64,000 nucleotides of DNA. Source: Mucilaginibacter dorajii (GTDB lineage: Bacteria; Bacteroidota; Bacteroidia; Sphingobacteriales; Sphingobacteriaceae). Positions 35,269 to 43,699 of the stretch are shown here, piece by piece. The notes beneath the pieces were generated by a model. That model was not told where the DNA came from. It saw only the letters and a list, made by a program, of their open reading frames with translations, and searched no databases. Each line of letters opens with the position of its first letter. The first letter of the stretch is position 1. The DNA is taken from positions 124,001-188,000 of the forward strand of contig NZ_JANTYS010000012.1 in assembly GCF_024808255.1 (NCBI RefSeq). The letters run 5' to 3'. Both the position numbers and the translations under genes were made by a program.

Positions 35269-35844
35269 ATGGAAGATAAAAGAACACATTTGATAGATAA
35301 CGCCATCGGGCTTTTTATTAAACATGGTATCGTAAGCGTAACTATGGATGAAGTAGCGGGGGCTTCAGGCATGTCGAAGAAAACACTTTATCAGCATTTT
35401 GCCAATAAAGGCATCCTTGTTGAAGCTGTTGTTGACCTGCTCATTAAACAGGGCGATGATATCCTCAGGGCAAACTCTAATACAGCGCTTGATCCTGTTA
35501 GGGAGTTATTTCTTCAACAGGATCTTTTTAATCATTTGATTACCTTAAGGTATATTTTTAACGACCTGGTATTACAAAGATATCCCAGAGCCCACAGAGC
35601 CCTTCATCATTTTAAAAATGATACCATGAAAAAGGCTATCGAAATAAACCTGGAATGTGGTATAAAAAAAGCACTTTACAGACCCGAAATCGATATTCAA
35701 ACCACGGCCAGCATTTACACCTCGGTAACCGACTTCTTTTTATTCAATAGTTTACGGGGTCCCGGCGATATATTTGCGGCGCTCCACCTGTTTATAAACA
35801 GCATAACAACAACCGAAGGACGCCGTATTTTTGCCGGTTTATAG
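35269..35844 (+). CDS. TetR-family regulator, last gene of the efflux operon
   Basis: 191 residues. HTH: AIGLFIKHGIVSVTMDEVAGASGMSKKTLYQHFANKGILVEAV (in parts); helical C-terminal domain. It lies 52 bp after the TolC gene in the same direction, so it is probably cotranscribed and may give feedback control. The operon thus has two TetR genes, one at each end, that differ in sequence. Confidence 0.85.
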   Translation: MEDKRTHLIDNAIGLFIKHGIVSVTMDEVAGASGMSKKTLYQHFANKGILVEAVVDLLIKQGDDILRANSNTALDPVRELFLQQDLFNHLITLRYIFNDLVLQRYPRAHRALHHFKNDTMKKAIEINLECGIKKALYRPEIDIQTTASIYTSVTDFFLFNSLRGPGDIFAALHLFINSITTTEGRRIFAGL

Positions 35845-35846
35845 GT

Positions 35847-36521
35847 TCTACAAATAGGTAGCCGCTATGCGGCATGATTGGCGTGAGGGAGACCTTGTCT
35901 ACAAATAGGTAGCCGCTATGCGGCATAATTGGCGTGAGGGACCTTGTCTACAAATAGGTAGCCGCTATGCGGCATGATTGGCGTGAGGGATCTTCTCTAC
36001 AAATAGGTAGCCGCTATGCGGCATGATTGGCGTGAGGGACCTTGTCTACAAATAGGTAGCCGCTATGCGGCATGATTGGCGTGAGGGATCTTCTCTACAA
36101 ATAGGTAGCCGCGATGCGGCATGATTGGCGTGAGGGATCTTCTCTACAAATAGGTAGCCGCGATGCGGCATAATTAGCGCGGGGATCTTTTCTACAAACA
36201 GGTAGCCGCGATGCGGCATGACTGGCGCGGGGATCTTTTCTACAAATAGGTAGCCGCTATACGGCATAATTGGCGTGAGGGATCTTCTCTACAAATAGGT
36301 AGCCGCTATGCGGCATGATTGGCTTGAGGGATCTTCTCTACAAATAGGTAGCCGCTATGCGGCATGATTGGCGTGAGGGATCTTCTCTACAAATAGGTAG
36401 CCGCTATGCGGCATGATTGGCACATTTGACCCTTTTTACAAATAGGTAAAATAGGTAGCCATAATGCGGCATGATTGGCGTGGGGATCTTCTCTACAAAC
36501 GGGTAGCCGCGATGCGGCAAT
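35847..36521. repeat. Tandem array of fourteen ~49-bp hairpin repeats
   Basis: Units begin TCTACAAATAGGTAGCC and contain the hairpin GCCGC-TAT-GCGGC followed by ATGATTGGCGTGAGGGATC. Unit starts: 35847, 35898, 35947, 35996, 36045, 36094, 36143, 36191, 36239, 36288, 36337, 36386, ~36435 and 36492. The period is 49 with small changes (48, 51, 57). Units 6-8 and 14 change TAT to GAT in the loop; unit 13 is degenerate. There are no unique spacers, so this is not CRISPR. It fills the gap between the TetR gene and the IS200-like gene. Confidence 0.92.
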
Positions 36522-36588
36522 TAAAGATCTTTATTCGTTTGCTTGACCAAACGCTTCCCAAATAACTGCCAATTCCAATACGCCGATC

Positions 36589-36660
36589 TGCCGCATAGCG
36601 GCTACCTATTTGTAGCCAATTCCGAATGAAGTTTATGCCGCATAGCGGCTACCTGTTTCT
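36589..36660. repeat. Two inverted copies of the hairpin repeat
   Basis: TGCCGCATAGCGGCTACC occurs at 36589 and again at 36636 (both followed by T-rich TATTTGTAG or TGTTTCT), the reverse complement of the array units. They lie between the array and the transposase gene, 67 bases upstream of its start. Confidence 0.85.
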
Positions 36661-36726
36661 TCTCTTTAACATGATTTTTCCGACACGCATATCTGTCTCA
36701 AGCCACTTAATTTATTAGATTTGGTT

Positions 36727-37191
36727 ATGCCAAATACCTATACACAATTATATATCCATTGCGTTTTTGCTGTCAAATACCGGCTGGCCGTTATAGAACC
36801 TCAATGGGAAGATGACCTGCATAAATACATTACTGGCATCGTAAAAAATAACGGACATAAAATGCTGGCCATTAACTCGGCCACCGACCATTTACATATG
36901 TTCATCGGTCTCGATCCGCAACAATCAATCTCCGAAATGATGCGGCTCGTAAAAGGCGATAGCGCGGAGTTTATTAACAAATCGGGATTTACAAAAAGGA
37001 AGTTCCAATGGCAACGAGGCTATGGCGCATTCAGTAATAGTAAATCGCATATTGATGGGGTGGTAAAATACATCCTTAACCAAAAACAACATCACCTTAA
37101 AAAATCATTCAGGGATGAATATCTGGAAATATTAAAAGGTTATGATGTTGAATTCGATGAAGAATACATCTTCACCGATCTACTGGATTAA
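36727..37191 (+). CDS. tnpA: IS200/IS605-family transposase (Y1, HUH type)
   Basis: 154 residues. The HUH motif is in ATDHLHMFIG, and the candidate nucleophile Tyr is in VVKYILNQKQHH; FQWQRGYGAFSNSKSHID is also characteristic. These enzymes cut and join single-stranded DNA at hairpins near the element ends. A TTG at 36721 precedes ATG 36727, which starts the usual MPNTYTQLYIHCVF. No TnpB gene is present. The hairpin array beside it may be its substrate or product. Confidence 0.92.
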   Translation: MPNTYTQLYIHCVFAVKYRLAVIEPQWEDDLHKYITGIVKNNGHKMLAINSATDHLHMFIGLDPQQSISEMMRLVKGDSAEFINKSGFTKRKFQWQRGYGAFSNSKSHIDGVVKYILNQKQHHLKKSFRDEYLEILKGYDVEFDEEYIFTDLLD

Positions 37192-37286
37192 GTTGATACG
37201 CTCCTGTAATATAACGCCCCGTAAACACGAAGGGGCAGAATGCATTAAGCCCGGCTTTGTGTTAAGTTATATAATACCAATTTACC

Positions 37287-37667
37287 CTACAGAACCTGGA
37301 ATGCCTTTTGGGTCATTGGCTTTGGAAAGTAAGAGGTAACGCACGAATAATTTTTTGACCGGGAAATATCTTTAGGCAAAATGGAGAATGAAACAATATG
37401 AATAGTGATCTCTTTAGCAAGCGTTCCTGATATTTGGTTATACTCGTCCAAAAAATCCCATCCACTAAAAGAATCCATATATAGGTCAAGGAAAATTACG
37501 TCGGGGAGTTCGGTGGGTTTGTGCATATTATCCTTAAGGAATTTAATAGCACTTTTAGCGTCCATATAATACTTAACATCTTCAAAAGTATTTGATTTGG
37601 CCTGGTGATTTTTAATGATGGCTATATCAATGTAGTTATCATCAATACACAATAAACGTTTTGACAT
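37287..37667 (-). CDS. Single-domain response regulator (receiver only)
   Basis: 126 residues with a CheY-like receiver and nothing else. Acidic pair in LLCIDDNYID, phospho-acceptor Asp in PDVIFLDLYMD, Ser in IHIVSFSI, and the conserved Lys in SYFPKPMT. There is no output domain and no histidine kinase nearby, so the partner is elsewhere. ATG 37667 gives the proper start; the frame runs on to a TTG at 37697. Confidence 0.88.
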   Translation of the reverse strand: MSKRLLCIDDNYIDIAIIKNHQAKSNTFEDVKYYMDAKSAIKFLKDNMHKPTELPDVIFLDLYMDSFSGWDFLDEYNQISGTLAKEITIHIVSFSILPKDISRSKNYSCVTSYFPKPMTQKAFQVL

Positions 37668-37990
37668 AAGGTAGGGGTTAGTAGCCAAATATAGCAATTA
37701 GTTGTAAAGTTAAAGCTAAATATATTTTTTTAATTAAATAAGTTAATCAACTATTACACAACACTATAACAAGGTAATATTATTGAATTTAAAAGCACAG
37801 TCGGGTAACATAGTTAAGTTTTTAATATTACGATTAGTTAAGGTAATATCCATCCTGTTTATTGATATAATAGCAACTTTTTTTCTCAGAATAGAATTAT
37901 TGCCGCATACATATAGGAAGATCAATGCATGCAATTAAAAAAAAGTTACTTGCAACGGAAGAATTAAAAGCAACTATTAGGGCTAAATAT
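37668..37990. other. A/T-rich intergenic stretch, no gene seen
   Basis: About 320 bases of A/T-rich DNA upstream of the response regulator. A short plus-strand frame beginning ATG 37925 translates mostly His/Pro from repeat-like CAC/CCT sequence and is not credible. No promoter with both boxes was found. Confidence 0.4.
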
Positions 37991-38212
37991 TTACACCACC
38001 TCCCTCACCCCCGGCACCCTCACCACGCCCAGGGCAACTAAAAATGATATGCCCACTACAAGTGTGGCCACCAGCAATTTAACAGCAGGATCGGCCGTTC
38101 AGGGCTTAAGCAGCATGGATACTGAAATAAGTATCAGCGGGTGTAAAATTTGGCAGCTATAGCATTCGGGGTTTACAAACTGTCCATCGCTTAAGCTTGT
38201 GTACCATTTATT
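37991..38212 (-). pseudogene. C-terminal remnant of a membrane protein, possibly an acyltransferase
   Basis: Directly after the nitrilase stop, the minus strand encodes a continuous C-terminal-looking fragment: KWYTSLSDGQFVNPECYSC, QILHPLILISVSMLLKP, a stop codon at about 38100, then KLLVATLVVGISFLVALGVV and RVPGVREVV before a final TAA at 37991. Two hydrophobic helices and a short basic tail are typical of the end of membrane acyltransferase-3-like proteins. No N-terminal part exists, since the nitrilase gene abuts it. It is a decayed gene end; the family guess is weak. Confidence 0.5.
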
Positions 38213-39164
38213 ATTTTCCCTCACCCATCCAGGCTACAGCCTGCATACTTTCATGGCTGCCACCAATTATTGCTGAATATAGTTCAGGTCGGCGGGCTTT
38301 AAGGTATCGGTATCCTCCGGCCTGCTTTAATTTTTCGGGGTTGAGCTCAGCAAAGGCTACTTCATTGTTAAGTGAGCGGCATTCTGCTAAAATATCACCA
38401 AATGGATCGATGATCATGGCGCAGCCATTTTTTAACTGATCATCATCCATACCAATTGGATTTGAGAAAACCGCGTAAATGCCATTATCATAAGCGCGTG
38501 CAGGCAACCACTTCATTAGCCAGGCACGGCCTTTTAAGCTGTCGAACTCTTCGCGTAAAAGCTGCTTGTTCTTTTCCTTATCCAGCCAAAGCCTGGCATC
38601 AACAAACCCGGCCCCCGGTCTGGGCGATGGTGTACACATAGTAACGTGGGGCATAAATATCACCTGTGCACCAAGCAGGGTTGTAGCCCTTACATTTTCA
38701 ATGATATTATTATCGTAACAAATAAGGATCCCGCATTTCCATCCATATAAATCAAATACGGTGTAGCTATCGCCCGGTACAAGGTGCGGGTTAATAAAAG
38801 GATGAAGTTTGCGGTGTTTGGCAACCAGTCCGTTTTTATCTACACATACGTAAGCCTTAAAAAGATTACCGGCCAGGTCTTTTTCAAACAAGCTGGCCAG
38901 CACCGCGATGTTAAACTCCGCGGCAATGGCAATGAGTGCCGTTACGGATGTCCCGTTGGGAATTACCTCGGCAAGCTCGGTCAGTTCGGCTTTTGATAAG
39001 TTTCGGGCAAATGTGTAGCCGGTAACAGAGCATTCGTGAAAAGCAATTGCGCCAGCCCCTTGCTGCGCTGCTTTTTGGGTAAGTTCCCTAATGATACTTA
39101 AATTATAAGCTTTGTTGCCGCTGCGGTTTTCAAATTGGGCGGTCGCTATTTTCAAATTTTCCAT
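38211..39164 (-). CDS. Nitrilase-family carbon-nitrogen hydrolase
   Basis: A 317-residue cytoplasmic amidase or nitrilase-type enzyme with the complete triad: Glu in AIAFHECSVTGY, Lys in VAKHRKLHPF and Cys in GILICYDNNIIENV. Substrates in the family range from nitriles to omega-amides and N-carbamoyl compounds; I cannot choose. The AraC-type gene lies 65 bp upstream on the same strand, so the two may form a unit with the regulator first. Confidence 0.9.
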   Translation of the reverse strand: MENLKIATAQFENRSGNKAYNLSIIRELTQKAAQQGAGAIAFHECSVTGYTFARNLSKAELTELAEVIPNGTSVTALIAIAAEFNIAVLASLFEKDLAGNLFKAYVCVDKNGLVAKHRKLHPFINPHLVPGDSYTVFDLYGWKCGILICYDNNIIENVRATTLLGAQVIFMPHVTMCTPSPRPGAGFVDARLWLDKEKNKQLLREEFDSLKGRAWLMKWLPARAYDNGIYAVFSNPIGMDDDQLKNGCAMIIDPFGDILAECRSLNNEVAFAELNPEKLKQAGGYRYLKARRPELYSAIIGGSHESMQAVAWMGEGK

Positions 39165-39229
39165 AGTTTACTTTGTTGTAAGGCAAAATTATGGAGTGCC
39201 TGACGATTGTCTTTGTAAAAAACCGACAA

Positions 39230-40042
39230 TTATAAACCTGCGGTAGTTTGCAGGAAATTTAAAGCAAGCACATTACTGTTACCGGCATATTGCTGCGGTG
39301 TTAAGCCTGCGTTTTTCTTAAAATAATTATTCATATGGGGCTGATCATAATAACCGCCTTCATAATACAAATCGCCTATTTTGGTGGTTGCCCGACCCTC
39401 CCTGAGCAGTTTCAAAAAATTGCCCATTTTAATAATGCCGCAAAACTTTTTTGGACCGATGCCTACCTGGGTTTTAAATTTCCGTTCCAATTGCTTTTCG
39501 GTAACAGGAAGTTCCTTTAAAAGTGATTCAACACTAATGATCCCCTTGCGCCGCGTAATGAGGTTAATGGCATGGGGCACCAATAGATCGGGCTGTACAA
39601 AAAGCCTCATTTTTTGGAGGAAGAACTTTTCAATATGCTCAATTTTAGCCTGATAGTGAGGAGCGTTTAAAACCTGATCTTCCAGATCGGCGCCCTGTTG
39701 CCCAAACAGGTATTTCAAATCCAGCTTGATATTGTTGAGTTCGACAACAGGCATCTTTGTAAGTGCATAAATGGCATAGGGCTGCAAAACAACAACCAAC
39801 ATTTTTAAGCTGCCTGCCGACAACAGATTTTGGTATTGCGTGATCTGCCCGTACAAAAAACTTTGAGGATGAAGGTAGTTTTCATTTTGATGGCGCTGCC
39901 AAAGCGGTTGCGACGAGTAAAAAACAATGCCGGGATTACCATCGGCAAAAATCCTGAGATTCAGCGTCTGCGTAGCCTCATTTTCCAATACCAGGTAGTG
40001 TTTAATAAGATGAGCTAACGAAGCAGCGGGCAAAATTTGCAT
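39230..40042 (-). CDS. AraC-family transcriptional regulator
   Basis: 270 residues. The N-terminal ~150 residues are the DUF6597-like sensor of Bacteroidota AraC proteins (LAHLIKHYLVLENE, FADGNPGIVFY, FLYGQITQYQNL). The C-terminal HTH includes SVESLLKELPVTEKQLERKFKTQVGIGPKKF (in parts) and YYDQPHMNNYFKKNAGLTPQQY. The frame has a GTG at 40048; ATG 40042 is preferred. Likely target: the adjacent nitrilase gene. Confidence 0.85.
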   Translation of the reverse strand: MQILPAASLAHLIKHYLVLENEATQTLNLRIFADGNPGIVFYSSQPLWQRHQNENYLHPQSFLYGQITQYQNLLSAGSLKMLVVVLQPYAIYALTKMPVVELNNIKLDLKYLFGQQGADLEDQVLNAPHYQAKIEHIEKFFLQKMRLFVQPDLLVPHAINLITRRKGIISVESLLKELPVTEKQLERKFKTQVGIGPKKFCGIIKMGNFLKLLREGRATTKIGDLYYEGGYYDQPHMNNYFKKNAGLTPQQYAGNSNVLALNFLQTTAGL

Positions 40043-40108
40043 ATACACCTATATGATATAAAGGTACATATTTCAAACAAGCCTGAAGGGCAGGCGATAT
40101 GTTTATAA

Positions 40109-40756
40109 TTAATCGCTTATTTCCAAATTGGCAAAGTCATTGGTTAGCCCGTCAGAGTAAAGGCCAAATAGCCCGTCCTTTCGGTCGCTTAACATGGTTA
40201 CAGTTAATGAAGGAGTGGTAGAATGGTTTACATAAACAGTTAGCAAATCACCTTTAATCACAATAGTGGCATGAAACCAGGCATCCATATCGGGCACAGG
40301 AGTAACTTTATTTTCATAAACACCAGGATGTTCTTTACGGAGCTTAGCATAATCATTATCGGGAATGTGCATGTACGCTACCGACCATTTATGCCTTGCC
40401 GTATCCACATGTTTAAAATTAAAGGGTCGAAAATAAAGGATATCGCAGGTGGTGGTATCTGTACCGCGAAAAGCTATCCCCAGGAAACTTTTCAAAAACT
40501 CATTTTTGCCCCTCAGGTCAATATCAACTGTACCGTTTTTAAAGTTGATCCCTTTAATCCAAATGATGCCTTTAGTGGTGATGGCTCCTTGTTTGGCGCC
40601 TTCCAAAACCTGCGTTTGATGGGCGGGAACGGTAATGAGTCTGCCTGCTTTTAATAATTGCTGCAAGTTATATTGCTTTACCTGCGCGCCCGCGGCTATT
40701 GAGCAAATACTAAGCAACACGCACAGTTTTAATTTGATTAATGATAGCCTTTTCAT
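40109..40756 (-). CDS. Exported protein with concanavalin-like fold (DUF1080-like)
   Basis: 215 residues with a signal peptide (LIKLKLCVLLSICSIAAGAQ). The mature part looks like a beta-sandwich of the LamG/3-keto-disaccharide-hydrolase type: NFKNGTVDIDLRGKN, SFLGIAFRGTDTTTCDILYF, AWFHATIVIKGDLLTVYVNH, GLFGLYSDGLTNDFANLEI. Such domains often bind or cut sugars, but no catalytic residues can be named. The frame extends to 40819; ATG 40756 starts the signal peptide. Confidence 0.78.
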   Translation of the reverse strand: MKRLSLIKLKLCVLLSICSIAAGAQVKQYNLQQLLKAGRLITVPAHQTQVLEGAKQGAITTKGIIWIKGINFKNGTVDIDLRGKNEFLKSFLGIAFRGTDTTTCDILYFRPFNFKHVDTARHKWSVAYMHIPDNDYAKLRKEHPGVYENKVTPVPDMDAWFHATIVIKGDLLTVYVNHSTTPSLTVTMLSDRKDGLFGLYSDGLTNDFANLEISD

Positions 40757-40875
40757 TTGCCTTATTTTAAAGTAAACATACAGCATTGTATGGCTATTGG
40801 GCAGTTCAAACCTGTGCAAGTTTGTTCAAGTTTTGATAAGGGGAGTTTTGAGATTGGTATGCGTATTAAAGAAAA

Positions 40876-40970
40876 TGTCATTTCGAACGAGCATGCGCAG
40901 AGAAAAGCGGTGGGCGAGGAGAAACTATCTCTTGAGCGCACAAATCCCTGCAGGTTCGTTCGAAATGACA
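40876..40970. repeat. 95-bp palindromic element (TGTCATTTCGA family)
   Basis: Ends TGTCATTTCGAACGA (40876-40890) and TCGTTCGAAATGACA (40956-40970) are perfect 15-bp inverted arms. The interior is unrelated to the 4095-4304 element apart from the TGTCATTTCGAACGA end and a GAGGAGAAA motif. Non-coding. Confidence 0.72.
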
Positions 40971-41180
40971 ACTCTTTTTATTTTGGCCAAAAGCTTAACA
41001 AACTATGGGTATGCGGTTGGCCTGTACCCGGCACCGGCCAACATTCATGTTTCAAGAGCGTGCTTGAAACAAATGGGATACGAACTATCAGACATGGAAG
41101 ATAGAGATTATGGCCAAACGCTTTTTTTTACCGACGACGATGGCTACTCCTATTGTTTTAGGATTGCTACATCAACATAA
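40964..41180 (+). CDS. Possible small protein or gene remnant
   Basis: A 71-codon frame from ATG 40964 whose second half looks protein-like (HVSRACLKQMGYELSDMEDR, GQTLFFTDDDGYSYCFRIAT), while its first codons come from the arm of a palindromic repeat. It may be the end of a gene cut by the repeat. It converges with the 96-residue gene below. Low confidence. Confidence 0.3.
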
Positions 41181-41184
41181 TTTT

Positions 41185-41475
41185 TTATGCCGATTTCCAG
41201 ATCTTGAACACATTTTTGTACCGGGCTTCGTTATCCTGGATAATAATTGACAAATGATTTTGCCGAACGGGGAAGTGTTGATCAATAACCCGGTAAATTT
41301 GCTGAAGCACATTACCCAATCTCGATTCAAAATCAGTCTGGCTTATTTTGATCAGTACCTGGTTGCCCAGGCTGGCTACGGTACCATGATCGCCAAGTTC
41401 GTTTTTCAACAAGTGAATTACATCAGTTGTGAACGTTCTGGCAGCCATTTCTGCCAGCGAAATAATTTCATTCAT
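41185..41475 (-). CDS. Small conserved-looking protein of unknown function
   Basis: 96 residues, soluble, no signal peptide. Amphipathic helices (IISLAEMAARTFTTDVIHLL, RLGNVLQQIYRVIDQHF) surround short strands (VLIKIS, LSIIIQDN). Balanced composition and a proper ATG support a real gene. Not recognised; a small regulatory or chaperone-like protein is possible but not shown. Confidence 0.55.
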   Translation of the reverse strand: MNEIISLAEMAARTFTTDVIHLLKNELGDHGTVASLGNQVLIKISQTDFESRLGNVLQQIYRVIDQHFPVRQNHLSIIIQDNEARYKNVFKIWKSA

Positions 41476-41676
41476 AGTTTGATCCTAAAATATCTCAATC
41501 TTAAAAATTAATGAGAACAGCGAGGAGTTGTTTCGCGCATTTTTTTTTGATCTTTTAGCAGCTTCCGGAACATCACCTTTCATCAATACTATAACAGGAA
41601 AGGATTTAAAAAAGTTTAAAAAAACATGCAAATTACTTAACTGTGACAAGTAAAAACAGGTTCCATACCATAATAC

Positions 41677-41707
41677 ATTGAAAATTAAAACCTTATCATT
41701 ATATTTG
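41677..41707 (+). promoter_or_regulatory. Bacteroidota-type promoter before a small membrane peptide
   Basis: ATTG (-33-like, 41677-41680), 19 bp, then TATATTTG (41700-41707), an exact TAnnTTTG -7 box. The start site would be about 41714, 15 bases before ATG 41729. Confidence 0.5.
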
Positions 41708-41728
41708 TTTTACTTAAAAACAATTGCA

Positions 41729-41857
41729 ATGTATTTACTTAGAAAAATCAATTATAATAGCTTTACTGGTAAAATCATTTTATTAATTATAATCTCAATA
41801 TCGGTTTTATTTATCGGGTATATGTTTGGGAAGTGTATTTGGTATTTGTCACACTAA
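41729..41857 (+). CDS. 42-residue single-pass membrane peptide
   Basis: ATG to TAA, 42 codons: a basic N-terminus (MYLLRKINYNSFTGK), one hydrophobic helix (IILLIIISISVLFIGYMFGK) and a short tail CIWYLSH. A promoter with both boxes lies 22 bases upstream, in a stretch otherwise empty of genes. The form (basic end plus one helix) fits small membrane regulators or type I toxin-like peptides; no antisense RNA was identified. Function unknown. Confidence 0.45.
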   Translation: MYLLRKINYNSFTGKIILLIIISISVLFIGYMFGKCIWYLSH

Positions 41858-41916
41858 TAAAATTGGGGCTTTCAATCCTGACCTAACTGATACGTAGCTA
41901 CCTAAATAAATTAGTT

Positions 41917-43329
41917 TTAATACTTTAGCTCTTCTATCCAATCACCCACTGTTTTCAATGCAACCGGGTTTATAGTTTCTTCAATTTGGCCGTATTCGGC
42001 AAGGCTGCCTGTGGTAGCTTTTTGTAATAAGTGATTTAAATTGGCCAATGGCACCACCTGGTAATGCTTGTTACCACCTTTTTCCATACTTGCTTTAATA
42101 CCTGCAAGGTTTTCGGTGCTGCTTACCTGTTTATCTAATGTACCATTGATGGCCAACAGCGGGCAGGTAACTTTTTTCAGATAATCATCAGGGTTTAAGG
42201 TCATAAAATACCTTAACCAGGGACTTACAATACTTGCCGATTTGGCTTTTACAAATTCATCCGCGGTTTGGTTACCCAGCGTGCCTGATGAAAACACGCG
42301 CGCTATCTGGTACAACAAAGTATCGGCCTTTATCTTAAACGCTGCTGTTGGCAGGTTTTGGTTTTCCCTGATAAGTTGATAAATTTTATTGTTAGATGCC
42401 AGCGCCTGTGTTATTGCTTTTTCAGGCGCACCCAATAATCGCATCTGATCGGCCGATTGTTTTTGCATCAATACCTCGGATGGTACACCCGGGCCTGCCA
42501 ACAGCACCACAAACTTAACCGCTTTATTTCGGCTGGCTACCATGGGCGCTATAATGCCGCCTTCGCTATGCCCCATGAGGCCGATGGCTGCATATTTAAG
42601 ATCGGCACGTGAGCTCAGGTAATTCACAGCTGCTTCGGCATCGTCGGCAAAATCGGCTGTGGTGGCCCCGGTAAAATCGCCTGTTGATTTGGCTATACCC
42701 CGGTCATCATATCTTAACACAGCAACGCCCCGGCGGGTAAGCCAATCGCTCCAAACCAAAAACGGACGGTGATTAAACAATTCCTCGTTACGGTTTTGCG
42801 GCCCCGAGCCGGTTATCAATACCACTACTTTTGATACTTTGCCATTGGCAGGTATGGTTAAGGTGCCGGCTAACCGGTCGCCGGCTTTGGGGTTTATAAA
42901 AGTAACTTCCTCCTGCTTATATGGAAAATCTTTAGGGTCCTGGGGGCGTGCAGCTGGCTTAGTCGCTATTGCCGAGTTTTTATTTGTAGATAATACCAGT
43001 GGTAATATAGCAGCACCTTGTGTAAAAGAGCCTTTGATCTTGTTACTATCGGGCACAAAAGTACCGGTGTATTTGATATCGAATGTCGTGGCATCAATAG
43101 TAACCTGATTACCAATAACAGTGGTTGCCGTAGTTGCCAGCTGTTTGCCTCCCTGATCGGGGCTATCCCAGGTGGTAGTGTATTTATCTGCCGTTCTCAA
43201 AATGTGAAACACCAAATGTATCGATGTACCATTCACATTTAAAATACCATACCAATCGCCGGCAATACTTTGGGCAAATGACGTAGTAACAGCTAAAATA
43301 AAAACGAAAGTAACAAGGCATTTTTTCAT
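41917..43329 (-). CDS. Exported alpha/beta hydrolase (serine aminopeptidase-like)
   Basis: 470 residues with signal peptide (MKKCLVTFVFILAVTTSFAQ). An N-terminal ~110-residue beta domain (SIAGDWYGILNVNGTSIHLV) precedes an alpha/beta hydrolase with oxyanion region VVLITGSGPQNRNEE, nucleophile elbow GLMGHSEGGIIAP, Asp in LLAINGTLDKQV and His near NLNHLLQKA. This two-part form is common in Bacteroidota as an esterase or peptidase; the substrate is unknown. Monocistronic. Confidence 0.88.
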   Translation of the reverse strand: MKKCLVTFVFILAVTTSFAQSIAGDWYGILNVNGTSIHLVFHILRTADKYTTTWDSPDQGGKQLATTATTVIGNQVTIDATTFDIKYTGTFVPDSNKIKGSFTQGAAILPLVLSTNKNSAIATKPAARPQDPKDFPYKQEEVTFINPKAGDRLAGTLTIPANGKVSKVVVLITGSGPQNRNEELFNHRPFLVWSDWLTRRGVAVLRYDDRGIAKSTGDFTGATTADFADDAEAAVNYLSSRADLKYAAIGLMGHSEGGIIAPMVASRNKAVKFVVLLAGPGVPSEVLMQKQSADQMRLLGAPEKAITQALASNNKIYQLIRENQNLPTAAFKIKADTLLYQIARVFSSGTLGNQTADEFVKAKSASIVSPWLRYFMTLNPDDYLKKVTCPLLAINGTLDKQVSSTENLAGIKASMEKGGNKHYQVVPLANLNHLLQKATTGSLAEYGQIEETINPVALKTVGDWIEELKY

Positions 43330-43489
43330 TTGTGACAGATTTTAAGCCAAGATAGCTTTTTTGGGCTAATTTGGATAGTGGGACCATGGGATTTTGGGAT
43401 GATAAGACTTTGGGACTTCAGGATTCGGAGGCGACAGGAAACAAACCCACAAAGCTGTTTTAATGTTTATTTAAAAGATTTACAAACAT

Positions 43490-43672
43490 TATACTCAGCC
43501 ATAAGTACCTCATAAAACATAGTTATGGCTGAGTATATATTTTATAATCGGCCACAAGTATATTTAAAAACATAGTTGTGGCTGAGTATATATTTTTATA
43601 ATCGGCCACAACTATGTATATTTGTATAGTTATGGCTGATTATACTACACCAATAGTTAGCCACAATTATAA
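43490..43672. promoter_or_regulatory. Seven alternating half-sites upstream of the ATPase gene
   Basis: The motif TTRTGGCTGAGTATA and its reverse complement alternate along 180 bp. Inverted: 43490-43505 (TATACTCAGCCATAA), 43550-43561 (GGCCACAAGTAT), 43604-43616 (GGCCACAACTATG), 43658-43670 (AGCCACAATTATA). Direct: 43521-43537, 43572-43590, 43626-43643. A -7 box TATATTTG is at 43617-43624. It looks like a multi-copy operator, most likely read by the downstream gene's product or a linked regulator; this is inference. Confidence 0.6.
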
Positions 43673-43699
43673 ATTTCACAACATTTTATAGCTATATAG

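Noticed and set aside
36046..36267. 73-codon minus-strand frame with repeating YLFVEKIP
   Set aside because: It translates the tandem repeat; a period near 48-49 keeps the frame only over a few units, and there is no start context.
35847..36521. CRISPR-like array
   Set aside because: Units are near-identical over their whole length with no unique spacers, each unit is palindromic, and no cas genes are near. It is a tandem hairpin repeat.
37925..38041. Short plus-strand frame with HHLPHPRHPHH
   Set aside because: Low-complexity sequence antisense to the decayed membrane-protein end; no supporting context.
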